Of a stretch of 8,830 nucleotides of DNA, positions 1 to 7,317 are shown piece by piece. Source of the DNA: Betaproteobacteria bacterium (GTDB lineage: Bacteria > Pseudomonadota > Gammaproteobacteria > Burkholderiales > Burkholderiaceae); assembly GCA_015654605.1 (NCBI GenBank), contig JAATGO010000412.1, positions 1-8,830 on the forward strand, written 5' to 3'. Position 1 is the stretch's first letter; each line of letters opens with the position of its first letter. The notes under the pieces were generated by a model. It worked only from the letters and a program-made list of their open reading frames with translations, made no database searches and had not been told where the DNA came from. The position numbers and the translations under genes are program-made.

Positions 1-40
1 AGTGAAAACCTGGTTTGATGCGGGGCAAGGATGAGGTCAT
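1..40 (-). CDS. pgpA: Probable start of phosphatidylglycerophosphatase A (partial, 13 codons)
   Basis: An ATG at 38-40 on the minus strand opens a frame that runs off the left edge, reading MTSSLPRIKPGFH. It lies 68 bases downstream of the thiL stop on the same strand, where pgpA commonly follows thiL in betaproteobacteria. PgpA is a membrane phosphatase that removes phosphate from phosphatidylglycerophosphate in phospholipid synthesis. The conserved part of the family begins beyond the window edge, so the assignment rests mainly on position and on a plausible basic, proline-containing N-terminus. No strong Shine-Dalgarno is visible, and the earlier ATG in another frame stops after 16 codons. 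Confidence 0.4.
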   Translation of the reverse strand, partial: MTSSLPRIKPGFH

Positions 41-108
41 CGTTGGGTACCTGATGAGTGTGGCAGATGAGGATGCTGAAGGTGCATGATGAGTTGTGAG
101 ATTATTCG

Positions 109-1071
109 TTATAAAGAGAAATGATCAAAAGAGGTGAACGTTTGCTTTAGCGCGTTGCCGTGATCATCAATAAAACGTAACCCGACTGTGAAATCAATCG
201 TGCCAATTCTGGTGACAGGTGTTTGCGTTGCATTAGCAATTGCGAGTACTGCGTTGCGTTGCTCAGGCGCAGCGGTAAAACAGAGTTAGTAATCATCACC
301 GCCTGCCAGTGCAAAGCTGTGCTGCAATTCTGAAGATTGTTGTTGTAATGCAAGTCCTAAAGGGAGTGTGTCGACATTGATGGTAGCGCCTACATTGGAA
401 CGTTGCAGTATATGGCCGAGATCACCGGTAAGACCATCTGAAATGTCGATGGCAGCATGGGCAATGCCGCGTAATGCCATCCCCAACGTCAGGCGAGGCT
501 CTGGTTGATGCATGCGAGGGGCCGCGAGCGCTAGACTGGCAGGAGTCAACTCCACTTCATGGCGATAAGCCGCCAGTGCCAACCGAGCATCGCCAAGCGT
601 ACCAGAAACCCAGACATCATCTCCCACTTTTGCTGCATCGCGGCGAAGTGCTTGGCCTGCCGGAATTTCTCCAAATATGGTGATGCAGATAGCAAGTTTT
701 CCTTTAGTCGTGTCGCCACCAATCAGTTCGCAACCATGTAAATCGGCCAGCGTGAATAACCCGCGGGAAAAGGCTTCCAGCCATTGTGTTTGCACTTCGG
801 GTAAAGCCAGTGCCAGCGTAAAAGAAAGAGGACGCGCGCCCATTGCAGCCAAATCAGAAAGGTTGACAGCAAGACATTTGTGCCCCAGAGAAACAGGGTC
901 TGCTTGTGGAAAAAAATGCCGTCCTTCAAGAAGCATATCGCTAGAAATGGCTAACTGCATACCGGGTGTGGGTGTTAACAGCGCGCAATCGTCGCCAATG
1001 CCGAGCGTTGTGCTGCTAGCTTTGGTTGGGCGACTGAAATAACGGGCAATAAGGTCGAATTCGGAGAGCAT
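109..1071 (-). pseudogene. thiL: Thiamine-monophosphate kinase, interrupted by one in-frame stop
   Basis: ThiL phosphorylates thiamine monophosphate with ATP to give the cofactor thiamine diphosphate, the last step of thiamine synthesis in the cytoplasm. The N-terminal 261 residues carry the family's motifs: GIGDD at 24-28, SSDMLLEGRHF at 43-53, KCLAVNLSDLAAMGA at 65-79, GGDTTKG at 118-124, SGTLGDA at 156-162, ISDGL at 210-214 and GGDDY at 257-261. The next codon, normally Glu in GGDDYE, is TAA (286-288). Translation then continues in the same frame for 58 sense codons (LCFTAAPEQ... to ...TSFDHFSL) before a second TAA at 109-111. The restored product is 320 residues, the usual family length, so nothing else is missing. 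GAA to TAA needs a single G-to-T change. The gene may be a fresh pseudogene, a read-through gene or a sequencing error. Start ATG at 1069-1071 gives the usual LSEFDLIARYF opening; the Shine-Dalgarno is weak. Confidence 0.9.
286..288 (-). other. In-frame TAA inside the thiL GGDDYE motif
   Basis: The coding strand reads GGC GGT GAT GAT TAC TAA CTC TGT TTT ACC, that is G-G-D-D-Y-stop-L-C-F-T. The family consensus here is GGDDYELLFT, so the stop replaces the Glu. The base after the stop is C, generally the leakiest context for termination, so some read-through is conceivable but unproven. Confidence 0.9.
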
Positions 1072-1157
1072 GCGTTATTGTAACCAATCTGGAGCCCTAC
1101 GCCGCCATCGCCATTTACATCAATTGAGCCAGAGATGATGGGAGTTAGGTATTTATG

Positions 1158-1170
1158 CCCCTCTTTGGGG
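1158..1170. other. Small hairpin in the thiL-maeB gap
   Basis: CCCC-TCTTT-GGGG forms a 4-bp GC stem in the 214-bp divergent gap between thiL and maeB. No T-tract follows on either strand, so it is not a convincing terminator. The rest of the gap shows no RNA gene, only the likely maeB promoter near its right end. I could not identify a convincing thiL promoter. Confidence 0.25.
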
Positions 1171-1237
1171 AGACCAGAATTGCAAAGGTGGCTAAAGGGA
1201 ATTAAGTGAGCGTGGCCTATGATAGTAGCGCGACCTC

Positions 1238-1246
1238 TGCTAAAAT
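1238..1246 (+). promoter_or_regulatory. Candidate maeB promoter, extended -10
   Basis: TGCTAAAAT matches an extended -10 element (TG-N-TAAAAT), placing the start site near 1253 and giving a leader of about 33 bases before the maeB ATG. The sequence 17 bases upstream (TATGAT) does not resemble a -35 element, which is acceptable for extended -10 promoters. This is prediction by eye only. Confidence 0.4.
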
Positions 1247-1285
1247 TGAAAGTCTTCGATATGTCAAGAAAAGAGAACGCAGAGT

Positions 1286-3595
1286 ATGGACTCGATCAGC
1301 AAAAAAGAAGAATTGCGTCAGCAACTTCGCCAAGCCGCCCTGGAATATCATGAATTTCCAATACCAGGTAAGATCAGTGTTACACCGACTAAGCTACTGA
1401 CCAACCAGCGAGATTTATCTCTAGCATACACGCCTGGCGTGGCGGCGGCATGTGAAGAAATTGTTGCTGATCCGGTCAATGCATTCAAATATACAGCGCG
1501 CGGCAATTTGGTTGCCGTTATCACAAACGGCACAGCAGTTTTAGGGCTTGGTAATATTGGGCCATTAGCTTCCAAGCCTGTGATGGAGGGTAAGGGCGTA
1601 CTTTTCAAGAAATTTGCTGGTATCGATGTCTTTGATATTGAAATTAATGAAAATGACCCAGACAAGCTATGCGATATTATTGCTGCATTAGAGCCTACGT
1701 TTGGTGGTATTAATCTGGAAGATATTAAAGCGCCGGAATGTTTTTATATCGAGCGTAAGTTGCGTGATCGGATGAAAATTCCTGTGTTCCATGATGACCA
1801 GCACGGTACTGCGATTATCGTTGGCGCAGCTATTCTTAATGGCCTCAAAGTCGTTGGCAAGAATATTAAGGAAGTCAAGCTGGTGGTTTCTGGCGCTGGT
1901 GCTGCTGCGTTAGCCTGTCTGGATTTGATCGTTGATCTCGGATTCCCGATTGAGAACATTTATGTGACTGACTTGGCAGGTGTGGTGTATAAGGGCCGCA
2001 CTGAATTGATGGATCAGGACAAAGAACGTTTTGCGCGTGAAACTTCGGCACGTACTTTGGCAGAAGTCATCCCTGGTGCTGATATTTTCCTTGGGGTCTC
2101 TGCTGGCGGCGTACTAAAGGCAGACATGGTCAAGCAAATGGCTGCACGGCCGTTGGTGCTGGCGTTGGCTAATCCGACGCCAGAGATTTTGCCAGAAGAA
2201 GTGATGTCTGTGCGTGATGATGCTGTGATTGCAACCGGACGTTCAGATTATCCGAATCAGGTCAACAATGTATTGTGTTTTCCTTACATTTTCCGCGGTG
2301 CTCTGGATTCAGGCGCAACGACGATTACACGAGAAATGGAAATTGCTGCAGTACATGCGATTGCTGAACTGGCACAAGCTGAGCAATCAGATATTGTGGC
2401 TTCAACTTACGGCATTCCTAATCTATCGTTTGGCCCTGAATATATTATTCCAAAGCCGTTCGACCCACGTTTGATGATCAAGATTGCGACAGCGGTGGCA
2501 CGCGCTGCCGAGACATCTGGCGTTGCCATGCGGCCGATTGCTGACATGAATGCTTATGCCGAGCGTTTGGAACAGTTTGTTTATCATAGCGGCACCTTCA
2601 TTCGGCCAATTTTCCAAGTCGCGAAAAAAGCCCCGTTTGAGAAAAAAAGTATTGTTTATGCTGAAGGCGAAGAAGAGCGTGTTTTGCGAGCAGTGCAAGT
2701 TGTGGTCGACGAAGGTTTGGCAAAGCCGATTCTGGTAGGGCGTCCAGAAGTCTTAGAGCAACGTATTAAACGCTTTGGTTTGCGTTTACGTCCAGGTATC
2801 GATTTTGAGGTGATCAATCCTAATTTTGATAATCGTTACCGTGATTACTGGCAGACTTTCTTGGAAATGACTAAGCGTAAAGGTGTGACAGAGCAGTACG
2901 CGAAATTAGAAATGCGTCGTCGCCATACTTTGATTGGCTCGATGGCAATTCATAAAGGACATGCGGATGGCATGATCTGCGGTACTTATGGTACTACGCA
3001 GTTGCACCTGCATTACATTGATCAAGTATTGGGTAAGCGCGAAGGCGTCAACGTATATGCGGCCATGAATGCATTGATTTTGAGTAATCGGCAGCTAGTT
3101 TTGGTCGATACCCATGTCAATGAAAATCCGACAGCACAAGAGCTAGCAGAAATCACCATCATGGCTGCCGAAGAAATGCGCCGGTTCGGTTTGCCACCAC
3201 ATGTCGCTCTACTATCTCATTCCAATTTTGGTTCCAGCAACAGTGAGTCGGCGCGTAAAATGCGTGAGACACTGGGTATTTTGAGAGAGTTGGCACCAGA
3301 ATTGGAAGTGGATGGAGAAATGCATGGCGATACAGCACTGCAGCGTAAATTATTGACAGACGTCATGCCAGATTCGCCGTTAAAAGCAGAGGCTAATTTG
3401 CTGGTGATGCCAAATATTGATGCGGCTAATATTGCATACAACCTGTTGAAAACAGCATCCGGTAACGGTGTTGCAGTTGGTCCTATTTTGTTGGGGTGTG
3501 CTAAGCCAGTGCATATCTTGACCGCATCGGCGACGGTTCGTCGTATTGTGAATATGACTGCCTTGTGTGTGATGGATGCAGTATCAGAACGTTAA
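1286..3595 (+). CDS. maeB: Malic enzyme fused to phosphotransacetylase-like domain (MaeB type)
   Basis: This cytoplasmic enzyme decarboxylates malate oxidatively to pyruvate, usually with NADP, supplying NADPH and pyruvate from the citric acid cycle. The 769-residue length is standard for the bacterial fusion form. Residues 1 to about 430 are the malic enzyme part: [12 protein letters not shown] at 45-56 with the catalytic Tyr, [18 protein letters not shown] at 87-104 with the catalytic Lys region, [11 protein letters not shown] at 143-153 and FHDDQHGTA at 168-176 for the divalent metal, GAGAAA at 203-208 for the dinucleotide, and LANPTPE at 294-300. Residues from about 450 to the end are a phosphate acetyl/butyryltransferase-like domain ([38 protein letters not shown]), known in MaeB to bind acetyl-CoA as a regulator rather than to catalyse transfer. 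NADP preference is inferred from the family. The ATG at 1286 gives the family's N-terminus; the Shine-Dalgarno is weak (AAAAGAGAA about 10 bases upstream). The gene diverges from thiL and appears to be transcribed alone. Confidence 0.96.
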   Translation: MDSISKKEELRQQLRQAALEYHEFPIPGKISVTPTKLLTNQRDLSLAYTPGVAAACEEIVADPVNAFKYTARGNLVAVITNGTAVLGLGNIGPLASKPVMEGKGVLFKKFAGIDVFDIEINENDPDKLCDIIAALEPTFGGINLEDIKAPECFYIERKLRDRMKIPVFHDDQHGTAIIVGAAILNGLKVVGKNIKEVKLVVSGAGAAALACLDLIVDLGFPIENIYVTDLAGVVYKGRTELMDQDKERFARETSARTLAEVIPGADIFLGVSAGGVLKADMVKQMAARPLVLALANPTPEILPEEVMSVRDDAVIATGRSDYPNQVNNVLCFPYIFRGALDSGATTITREMEIAAVHAIAELAQAEQSDIVASTYGIPNLSFGPEYIIPKPFDPRLMIKIATAVARAAETSGVAMRPIADMNAYAERLEQFVYHSGTFIRPIFQVAKKAPFEKKSIVYAEGEEERVLRAVQVVVDEGLAKPILVGRPEVLEQRIKRFGLRLRPGIDFEVINPNFDNRYRDYWQTFLEMTKRKGVTEQYAKLEMRRRHTLIGSMAIHKGHADGMICGTYGTTQLHLHYIDQVLGKREGVNVYAAMNALILSNRQLVLVDTHVNENPTAQELAEITIMAAEEMRRFGLPPHVALLSHSNFGSSNSESARKMRETLGILRELAPELEVDGEMHGDTALQRKLLTDVMPDSPLKAEANLLVMPNIDAANIAYNLLKTASGNGVAVGPILLGCAKPVHILTASATVRRIVNMTALCVMDAVSER

Positions 3596-3647
3596 ACTGA
3601 ACTGATAAAACTGCGCTGAAAATATCGTATGCTTTTCTAAAATATTA

Positions 3648-3671
3648 ACCAAGGGAGGCAACTCCCTTGGT
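3648..3671. terminator. Bidirectional hairpin terminator between maeB and lysR
   Basis: A perfect 10-bp stem, ACCAAGGGAG and CTCCCTTGGT, closes a GCAA tetraloop. It sits 52 bases after the maeB stop and 38 bases after the lysR stop on the other strand. The minus-strand side is followed by TTAATATTTTAG. The plus-strand side is followed by ATCAAAATTCTTTAAG and then T-rich sequence. It most likely ends both converging transcripts, though the U-tract is imperfect in both directions. Confidence 0.75.
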
Positions 3672-3709
3672 ATCAAAATTCTTTAAGATTTTTATTTTCG
3701 TATTTTCAT

Positions 3710-4612
3710 TTAGCGTGCTGATGTCTTAATGAAGTTAATCAACGCTTTCAGAGGTGATGGTACCAAACGTTGTCCAGAATAATAGAGATAAGGGCCTGAG
3801 AAACTGGGCCACCAAGGTTCAAGTATAGGTTTGAGCATCCCACTTTCCCAATGTGGACGTAACCAATCTTCGAATAAATAAACAATACCAATGCCGGAGA
3901 TGGCTACCTCAATGGCTAGATCGACCGCACCACCAATTTGGACAATCAGAGGTCCTTTGGGATCGACCCGCACAACTTCACCATTTCGCTCGAATTCCCA
4001 CAGTGGCATCGATCCGCTCGGAAAGCGACCACGCAAACAAGCGTGCTGGGTGAGTTCACTTGGATGTTTCGGTTGTCCGTGACGAGCAAGATACGCAGGA
4101 GAAGCCGCGGCGGCGAAGCGTTGGATGCGAGGACCGATTGGCACCGCGATCATATCAAGCTCTAGTCGTTCATCGTAGCGGATACCAGCGTCGCATCCTG
4201 CGGCAAGCATGTCGACAAAGCTTTCCTCGGTTATTACCTCAAGTTGGATGTCCGGGTAAGCCGCAAGAAAAGGGGGGATGATAGCAGGCAGCACCAGTCG
4301 GGCTGCGCCAAGCGGTACATTAAGTTTGAGTGTGCCTGCTGGCTTGTCCCGAAAACCATTGACTGCGTCGAGTGCGGCATTCACTTCTGTTAACGCAGGA
4401 GCAAGCCGTGTCAATAATCCATTACCTGCTTCAGTGAGCACAACGCTGCGAGTTGTCCGATTGAATAACCGCACACCCACTTGTGTTTCTAGTCGGCGTA
4501 CGGCATCGCTCAGGCGTGATGCGCTGGTGTTGGAAGCACGAGCCGCTTCGCGAAAACCGCCAGCGCGTGCTACTGCCATAAAAGCATTCAGGTCGTTGAG
4601 ATCAGTCTGCAC
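3710..4612 (-). CDS. LysR-family transcriptional regulator (CrgA/DmlR-like)
   Basis: This is a DNA-binding regulator of the LysR type, 300 residues, the normal length. Residues 1-60 are the winged helix-turn-helix (DLNAFMAVARAGGFREAARA, then SRLSDAVRRLETQVGVRLFNRTTRSVVLTEAG). Residues from about 90 onward are the periplasmic-binding-protein-like effector domain, ending YYSGQRLVPSPLKALINFIK as in the CrgA/DmlR subgroup. The start is GTG at 4610-4612, with GGAG ten bases upstream. An ATG just upstream is out of frame and closes within nine codons. It is transcribed away from the aldo/keto reductase gene across a shared 117-bp control region. That arrangement usually means the LysR protein controls its divergent neighbour and itself. 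The effector cannot be read from the sequence; a vitamin B6 compound is a guess from the neighbour. Confidence 0.93.
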   Translation of the reverse strand: MQTDLNDLNAFMAVARAGGFREAARASNTSASRLSDAVRRLETQVGVRLFNRTTRSVVLTEAGNGLLTRLAPALTEVNAALDAVNGFRDKPAGTLKLNVPLGAARLVLPAIIPPFLAAYPDIQLEVITEESFVDMLAAGCDAGIRYDERLELDMIAVPIGPRIQRFAAAASPAYLARHGQPKHPSELTQHACLRGRFPSGSMPLWEFERNGEVVRVDPKGPLIVQIGGAVDLAIEVAISGIGIVYLFEDWLRPHWESGMLKPILEPWWPSFSGPYLYYSGQRLVPSPLKALINFIKTSAR

Positions 4613-4642
4613 TGTTTTGAAACTCCATTGTTCTAAATTCCG

Positions 4643-4651
4643 TACAACTTG
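4643..4651 (+). repeat. TACAACTTG direct repeat, upstream copy
   Basis: This nonamer recurs at 4707-4715, 64 bases downstream in the same orientation. This copy lies about -60 to -52 from the predicted reductase start site, the usual place for a LysR recognition site, and it overlaps the predicted lysR start site near 4650. It may be a regulator contact point, by inference from position. Confidence 0.4.
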
Positions 4652-4656
4652 TGCAG

Positions 4657-4683
4657 ATTATATCGGATTATCAAGAGGATCAA
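4657..4683 (-). promoter_or_regulatory. Predicted lysR promoter
   Basis: On the minus strand a perfect -10 TATAAT occupies 4657-4662. Upstream, TTGATC (4678-4683) could serve as a -35, but at a short 15-base spacing, as expected for a weak or regulated promoter. Transcription would start near 4650, leaving a leader of about 38 bases before the GTG. The -10 lies immediately next to the -35 of the oppositely oriented reductase promoter, so the two compete for the same DNA. Confidence 0.55.
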
Positions 4684-4696
4684 ATACGTCTATTAT
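4668..4696 (+). promoter_or_regulatory. Predicted pdxI/ydbC-like promoter
   Basis: TTATCA (4668-4673) and TATTAT (4691-4696) are separated by exactly 17 bases. They match the sigma-70 consensus at four and five of six positions. The start site would be near 4703, about 27 bases before the ATG. The poor -35 is typical of a promoter that needs an activator, consistent with LysR control. Confidence 0.55.
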
Positions 4697-4706
4697 CCAG
4701 GCATCA

Positions 4707-4715
4707 TACAACTTG
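4707..4715 (+). repeat. TACAACTTG direct repeat, leader copy
   Basis: This is the second copy of the nonamer at 4643-4651. It lies just after the predicted reductase start site and runs into the Shine-Dalgarno AAGGA (4717-4721), which is 8 bases from the ATG. The stretch AACTTGCAAG (4710-4719) is also identical to the core of the large palindrome before marR (8495-8504). Confidence 0.4.
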
Positions 4716-4729
4716 CAAGGAAATAATAT

Positions 4730-5611
4730 ATGTCGAGCATTAACGAAAGTAGCACCTTCACCCTTGGCACAAGCACTGTTAATCGGCTCGGTTACGGTGC
4801 AATGCAACTGGCAGGCCCTGGTGTGTTTGGCTCGCCCAGGGATCGTGATATGGCACTGACAGTTTTGCGCGAGGTCGTCACTTCAGGAGTTAATCATATC
4901 GATACCAGTGATTTTTATGGCCCCCACGTGACTAATTTATTGATCCGGGAAGCGCTCGCTCCTTATGCCGATGATCTCGTGATTGTGACCAAGGTAGGCG
5001 CCATACGCGGGGTGGATGCATCATGGATTCCTGCTTTTTCCTCTGAGGCATTAACCCAGGCTGTTCATGACAACCTGCGTCATCTTGGACGAGACGTACT
5101 TGACGTAGTTAATCTTCGCGCTATGTTCGGTATTCACGAGGCGACTGAAGGGTCAATCGAAGAGCCACTTACGGCATTAGCTGAACTTCAACGACAAGGG
5201 TTGATTCGCCATATTGGGCTGAGTAATGTCACTCCTAAACAGATTGCAGAAGGACGTCGGATTTGCGATATTGTTTGCGTGCAAAATCATTATAATTTGG
5301 TGTATCGTGCTGATGATGCTTTGATCGATGATCTAGCACGAGATAATATTGCCTACGTCCCATTTTTTCCTCTGGGTGGATTCAGTCCATTGCAATCATC
5401 AATTTTGTCAGAGGTGGCAAAACAACTTGATGCAACGCCTATGCAGGTGGCACTTGCCTGGCTGCTTCATCGTTCACCTAATATTCTGTTGATTCCAGGA
5501 ACTGCATCGCTGATTCATTTACGAGAAAATCTTGCAGTGGCAAAGTTGCGTTTGTCGGATACTGTCATTGACACATTGAACGGCATAGTAGGGTCTCCTG
5601 AAGGGAAGTAG
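4730..5611 (+). CDS. pdxI: Aldo/keto reductase, YdbC/PdxI-like (probable pyridoxal reductase)
   Basis: This cytoplasmic NADPH-dependent aldo/keto reductase has a TIM-barrel fold and 293 residues. The sequence closely resembles E. coli YdbC as I remember it, which has been described as PdxI, a pyridoxal reductase in vitamin B6 salvage. Matching stretches include VNRLGYGAMQLAGPGVFG at 17-34, GVNHIDTSDFYGPHVTN at 53-69, HIGLSNVTP at 161-169, YVPFFPLGGF at 209-218 and TPMQVALAWLL at 236-246. Three of the four catalytic residues are visible: Asp58, Tyr63 and Lys88. The fourth, usually His, is Asn128 in DVVNLR, which I recall is shared with E. coli YdbC. IPGTAS (255-260) and LREN (264-267) fit the NADP phosphate-binding region. 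The ATG has a clean AAGGA 8 bases upstream. The gene diverges from a LysR gene. Substrate specificity is inferred from homology; another aldehyde is possible. Confidence 0.85.
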   Translation: MSSINESSTFTLGTSTVNRLGYGAMQLAGPGVFGSPRDRDMALTVLREVVTSGVNHIDTSDFYGPHVTNLLIREALAPYADDLVIVTKVGAIRGVDASWIPAFSSEALTQAVHDNLRHLGRDVLDVVNLRAMFGIHEATEGSIEEPLTALAELQRQGLIRHIGLSNVTPKQIAEGRRICDIVCVQNHYNLVYRADDALIDDLARDNIAYVPFFPLGGFSPLQSSILSEVAKQLDATPMQVALAWLLHRSPNILLIPGTASLIHLRENLAVAKLRLSDTVIDTLNGIVGSPEGK

Positions 5612-5716
5612 GATGAGAAGAAAAGGGGAGATGGCTTAGGAACCACTACTATTTTGAATGCTTAATGTGATGACGATTTTTCCTATTTTCTGATAATTCT
5701 GATGAGCATCGAATTT
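5612..5716. other. Convergent spacer between reductase and exporter genes
   Basis: These 105 bases separate the ends of two converging genes. They are A/T-rich, with runs such as ATTTTTCC and a TCTGAT-AAT-TCTGAT direct repeat. I see no stem strong enough to call a terminator, and no coding sequence. Confidence 0.4.
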
Positions 5717-6985
5717 TCATGTTTGGTCTTTTGGCGCATTGATACAGATGTGTAGATGGCCTGTAGTAATTTTTATCTGAAGATGTTGATGCTTCAGCAT
5801 GTAATAAAGAGCTACGCTTGCAGCAGTAAACCCTGCTGTTGCGCCCAAACCTAACGCCCAGCGTGGCCCTAGCGTGTCTGCTATCCAACCTACGATTGGC
5901 GCACCGAGAGGCGTGGTTCCAACCGCGATGGCGAGGCGTAATGCCATCACTCGTCCACGCATATTTGGTTCAGTGGATAACTGCATCAGACTATTTGTTG
6001 AATTTGTAAAGGTGAGTGCCGACACTCCGATAATAATAAGCGAGGTACCGAATAACCAGGCATTAGGAGTAAATGCCGCAAACGTAAAGCCGATTCCAAA
6101 AAGGACAGAGCCGATTAGCAGGAGTCCAAAGTGAGGTTTCTCGCGTCCGGCAGCAAGCAGGGCGCCAACAAGTGTTCCAATGGCCATGACTGAGGTTAGG
6201 AAACCATACTGGTTTGCTCCGCCATGAAAAACCTTGACCGACATGGTGGAGATAAAAATTGGGAAATTGAGTCCAAATGTACCAATGAGAAAGAGCATCC
6301 ATAGAATAGCTTTTAGATCTGGGCGTGCATGAACATAACGCAGGCCTTCCATCAGATTACCACGCGCTTGACTGGCGCGGGCATTTGGATGAAGCTCATT
6401 GGTACGTAGGAACCCGAGTGAGAAGAGCACCGTAACAAACGAAAAAGCATTGATCAGAAATGCCCATCCGGAACCAACTGCTGCGATGACTATGCCTCCT
6501 ATAGCGGGTCCAACCATCCGAGCGAGGTTGAAAGATGTTGAGTTGAGCGCGACTGCATTGGAGAGATCGCTTTCTTCCACCAGATCTGAAACGAAAGTTT
6601 GGCGCGTAGGGGCATCCACGGCGGCGACACAGCCAGATAAAAATGCAAAAATATAAACATGCCACAGACGCACAAGCCCAGTGACTGTGAGTAGTCCCAG
6701 CATGAGAGCGAGGATCGCCATAGCGGCTTGTGTGGCGATCAGTAATTTGCGCCGATCAAAACGATCTGCAGCATAGCCAGTCCAGGGGAGTAGCAAAAGT
6801 TGTGGCCCAAATTGTAGACCCATGACGACCCCGACCGCGGTCGCGCTATGCTGGGTGAGTTGAGTCAGTACCAGCCAGTCCTGAGCAGTACGCTGCATCC
6901 ATGTACCGATATTGGAAATGACTGCACCACAAGCCCATACGCGGTAGTTGAAAATACGCAGTGAACGGAAGGTACCTTTTGCCAT
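5717..6985 (-). CDS. MFS exporter of the EntS-like (MFS_3) group
   Basis: This inner-membrane transporter of the major facilitator superfamily has 422 residues and about twelve predicted hydrophobic segments, starting near residues 15-30. The loop between helices 2 and 3 carries motif A, GYAADRFDRRK at 70-80. AVDAPTRQTFVSDLV (122-136) and NLARMVGPAIGGIVIA (153-168) are typical of the MFS_3 family, which includes the enterobactin exporter EntS and many drug exporters. PNMRGRVMALR (340-350) is the matching loop in the second half. Proton-driven efflux is the family expectation; the substrate is unknown. The C-terminal tail from about residue 398 is polar and variable. It is the last gene of the likely operon, starting 3 bases after the stop of the small membrane protein, with no strong Shine-Dalgarno. 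That suggests translational coupling. A MarR regulator upstream fits an inducible efflux role. Confidence 0.9.
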   Translation of the reverse strand: MAKGTFRSLRIFNYRVWACGAVISNIGTWMQRTAQDWLVLTQLTQHSATAVGVVMGLQFGPQLLLLPWTGYAADRFDRRKLLIATQAAMAILALMLGLLTVTGLVRLWHVYIFAFLSGCVAAVDAPTRQTFVSDLVEESDLSNAVALNSTSFNLARMVGPAIGGIVIAAVGSGWAFLINAFSFVTVLFSLGFLRTNELHPNARASQARGNLMEGLRYVHARPDLKAILWMLFLIGTFGLNFPIFISTMSVKVFHGGANQYGFLTSVMAIGTLVGALLAAGREKPHFGLLLIGSVLFGIGFTFAAFTPNAWLFGTSLIIIGVSALTFTNSTNSLMQLSTEPNMRGRVMALRLAIAVGTTPLGAPIVGWIADTLGPRWALGLGATAGFTAASVALYYMLKHQHLQIKITTGHLHICINAPKDQT

Positions 6986-6988
6986 TGT

Positions 6989-7315
6989 TTATGTTTTGAG
7001 AGAATTGCCACCGTGAAAGCGTCCAAATAGGCGTGCACAGAGGAGACTGATAAGTAGTATTCCTAAGCCGGTGGATGTCATATCACTTGTTGAATGGAAG
7101 CTGAAATTTCCTACGCGATCGATGAGAAGGTACGCGATAATAAAGTTGAGGCACCCCCAGAATACATTCACGGTGGAGGAAGAGAGCCCTTGGCCAGGAG
7201 GTTTAGAGAACGGACTTTGAAAGGAACGCCCCATGACTCCGCTGATATAATGCGGAATGGCATTAGCAAGAAAAGCACCGCCAAGAAAATAACTGATGGA
7301 GTGAAGCCATTCCAT
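6989..7315 (-). CDS. Small conserved-looking membrane protein of unknown function
   Basis: The 108-residue product has hydrophobic stretches near residues 4-24, 50-66 and 81-95, so it is probably an inner-membrane protein with about three helices. The segment between the first two, IPHYISGVMGRSFQSPFSKPP followed by GQGLSSSTVNVFWG, is rich in Gly, Ser and Pro, and I recall similar sequences next to transporters in other Burkholderiales. I know of no assigned function. The start ATG (7313-7315) has AAGGAG nine bases upstream, inside the last codons of the hydrolase gene. The hydrolase stop is 2 bases before the ATG, and the exporter starts 3 bases after this gene's stop. The tight packing strongly suggests co-translation with both neighbours. 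Possible roles are an accessory to the exporter or a partner of the hydrolase, both inference. Confidence 0.85.
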   Translation of the reverse strand: MEWLHSISYFLGGAFLANAIPHYISGVMGRSFQSPFSKPPGQGLSSSTVNVFWGCLNFIIAYLLIDRVGNFSFHSTSDMTSTGLGILLISLLCARLFGRFHGGNSLKT

Positions 7316-7317
7316 GA

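Noticed and set aside
677..1042. A 121-codon plus-strand open frame opposite thiL.
   Set aside because: The opposite strand carries clear ThiL motifs throughout, and this frame shows only low-complexity Ser/Ala-rich sequence.
1206..1400. A 64-codon plus-strand frame overlapping the start of maeB.
   Set aside because: It overlaps the maeB N-terminal coding region in another frame, and its sequence has no domain signature.
4278..4859. A 193-codon plus-strand open frame across the lysR gene and into the reductase gene.
   Set aside because: It is antisense to the lysR coding region and overlaps the start of the reductase gene in another frame. Its translation shows no recognisable domain, and it would cross the divergent promoter region.
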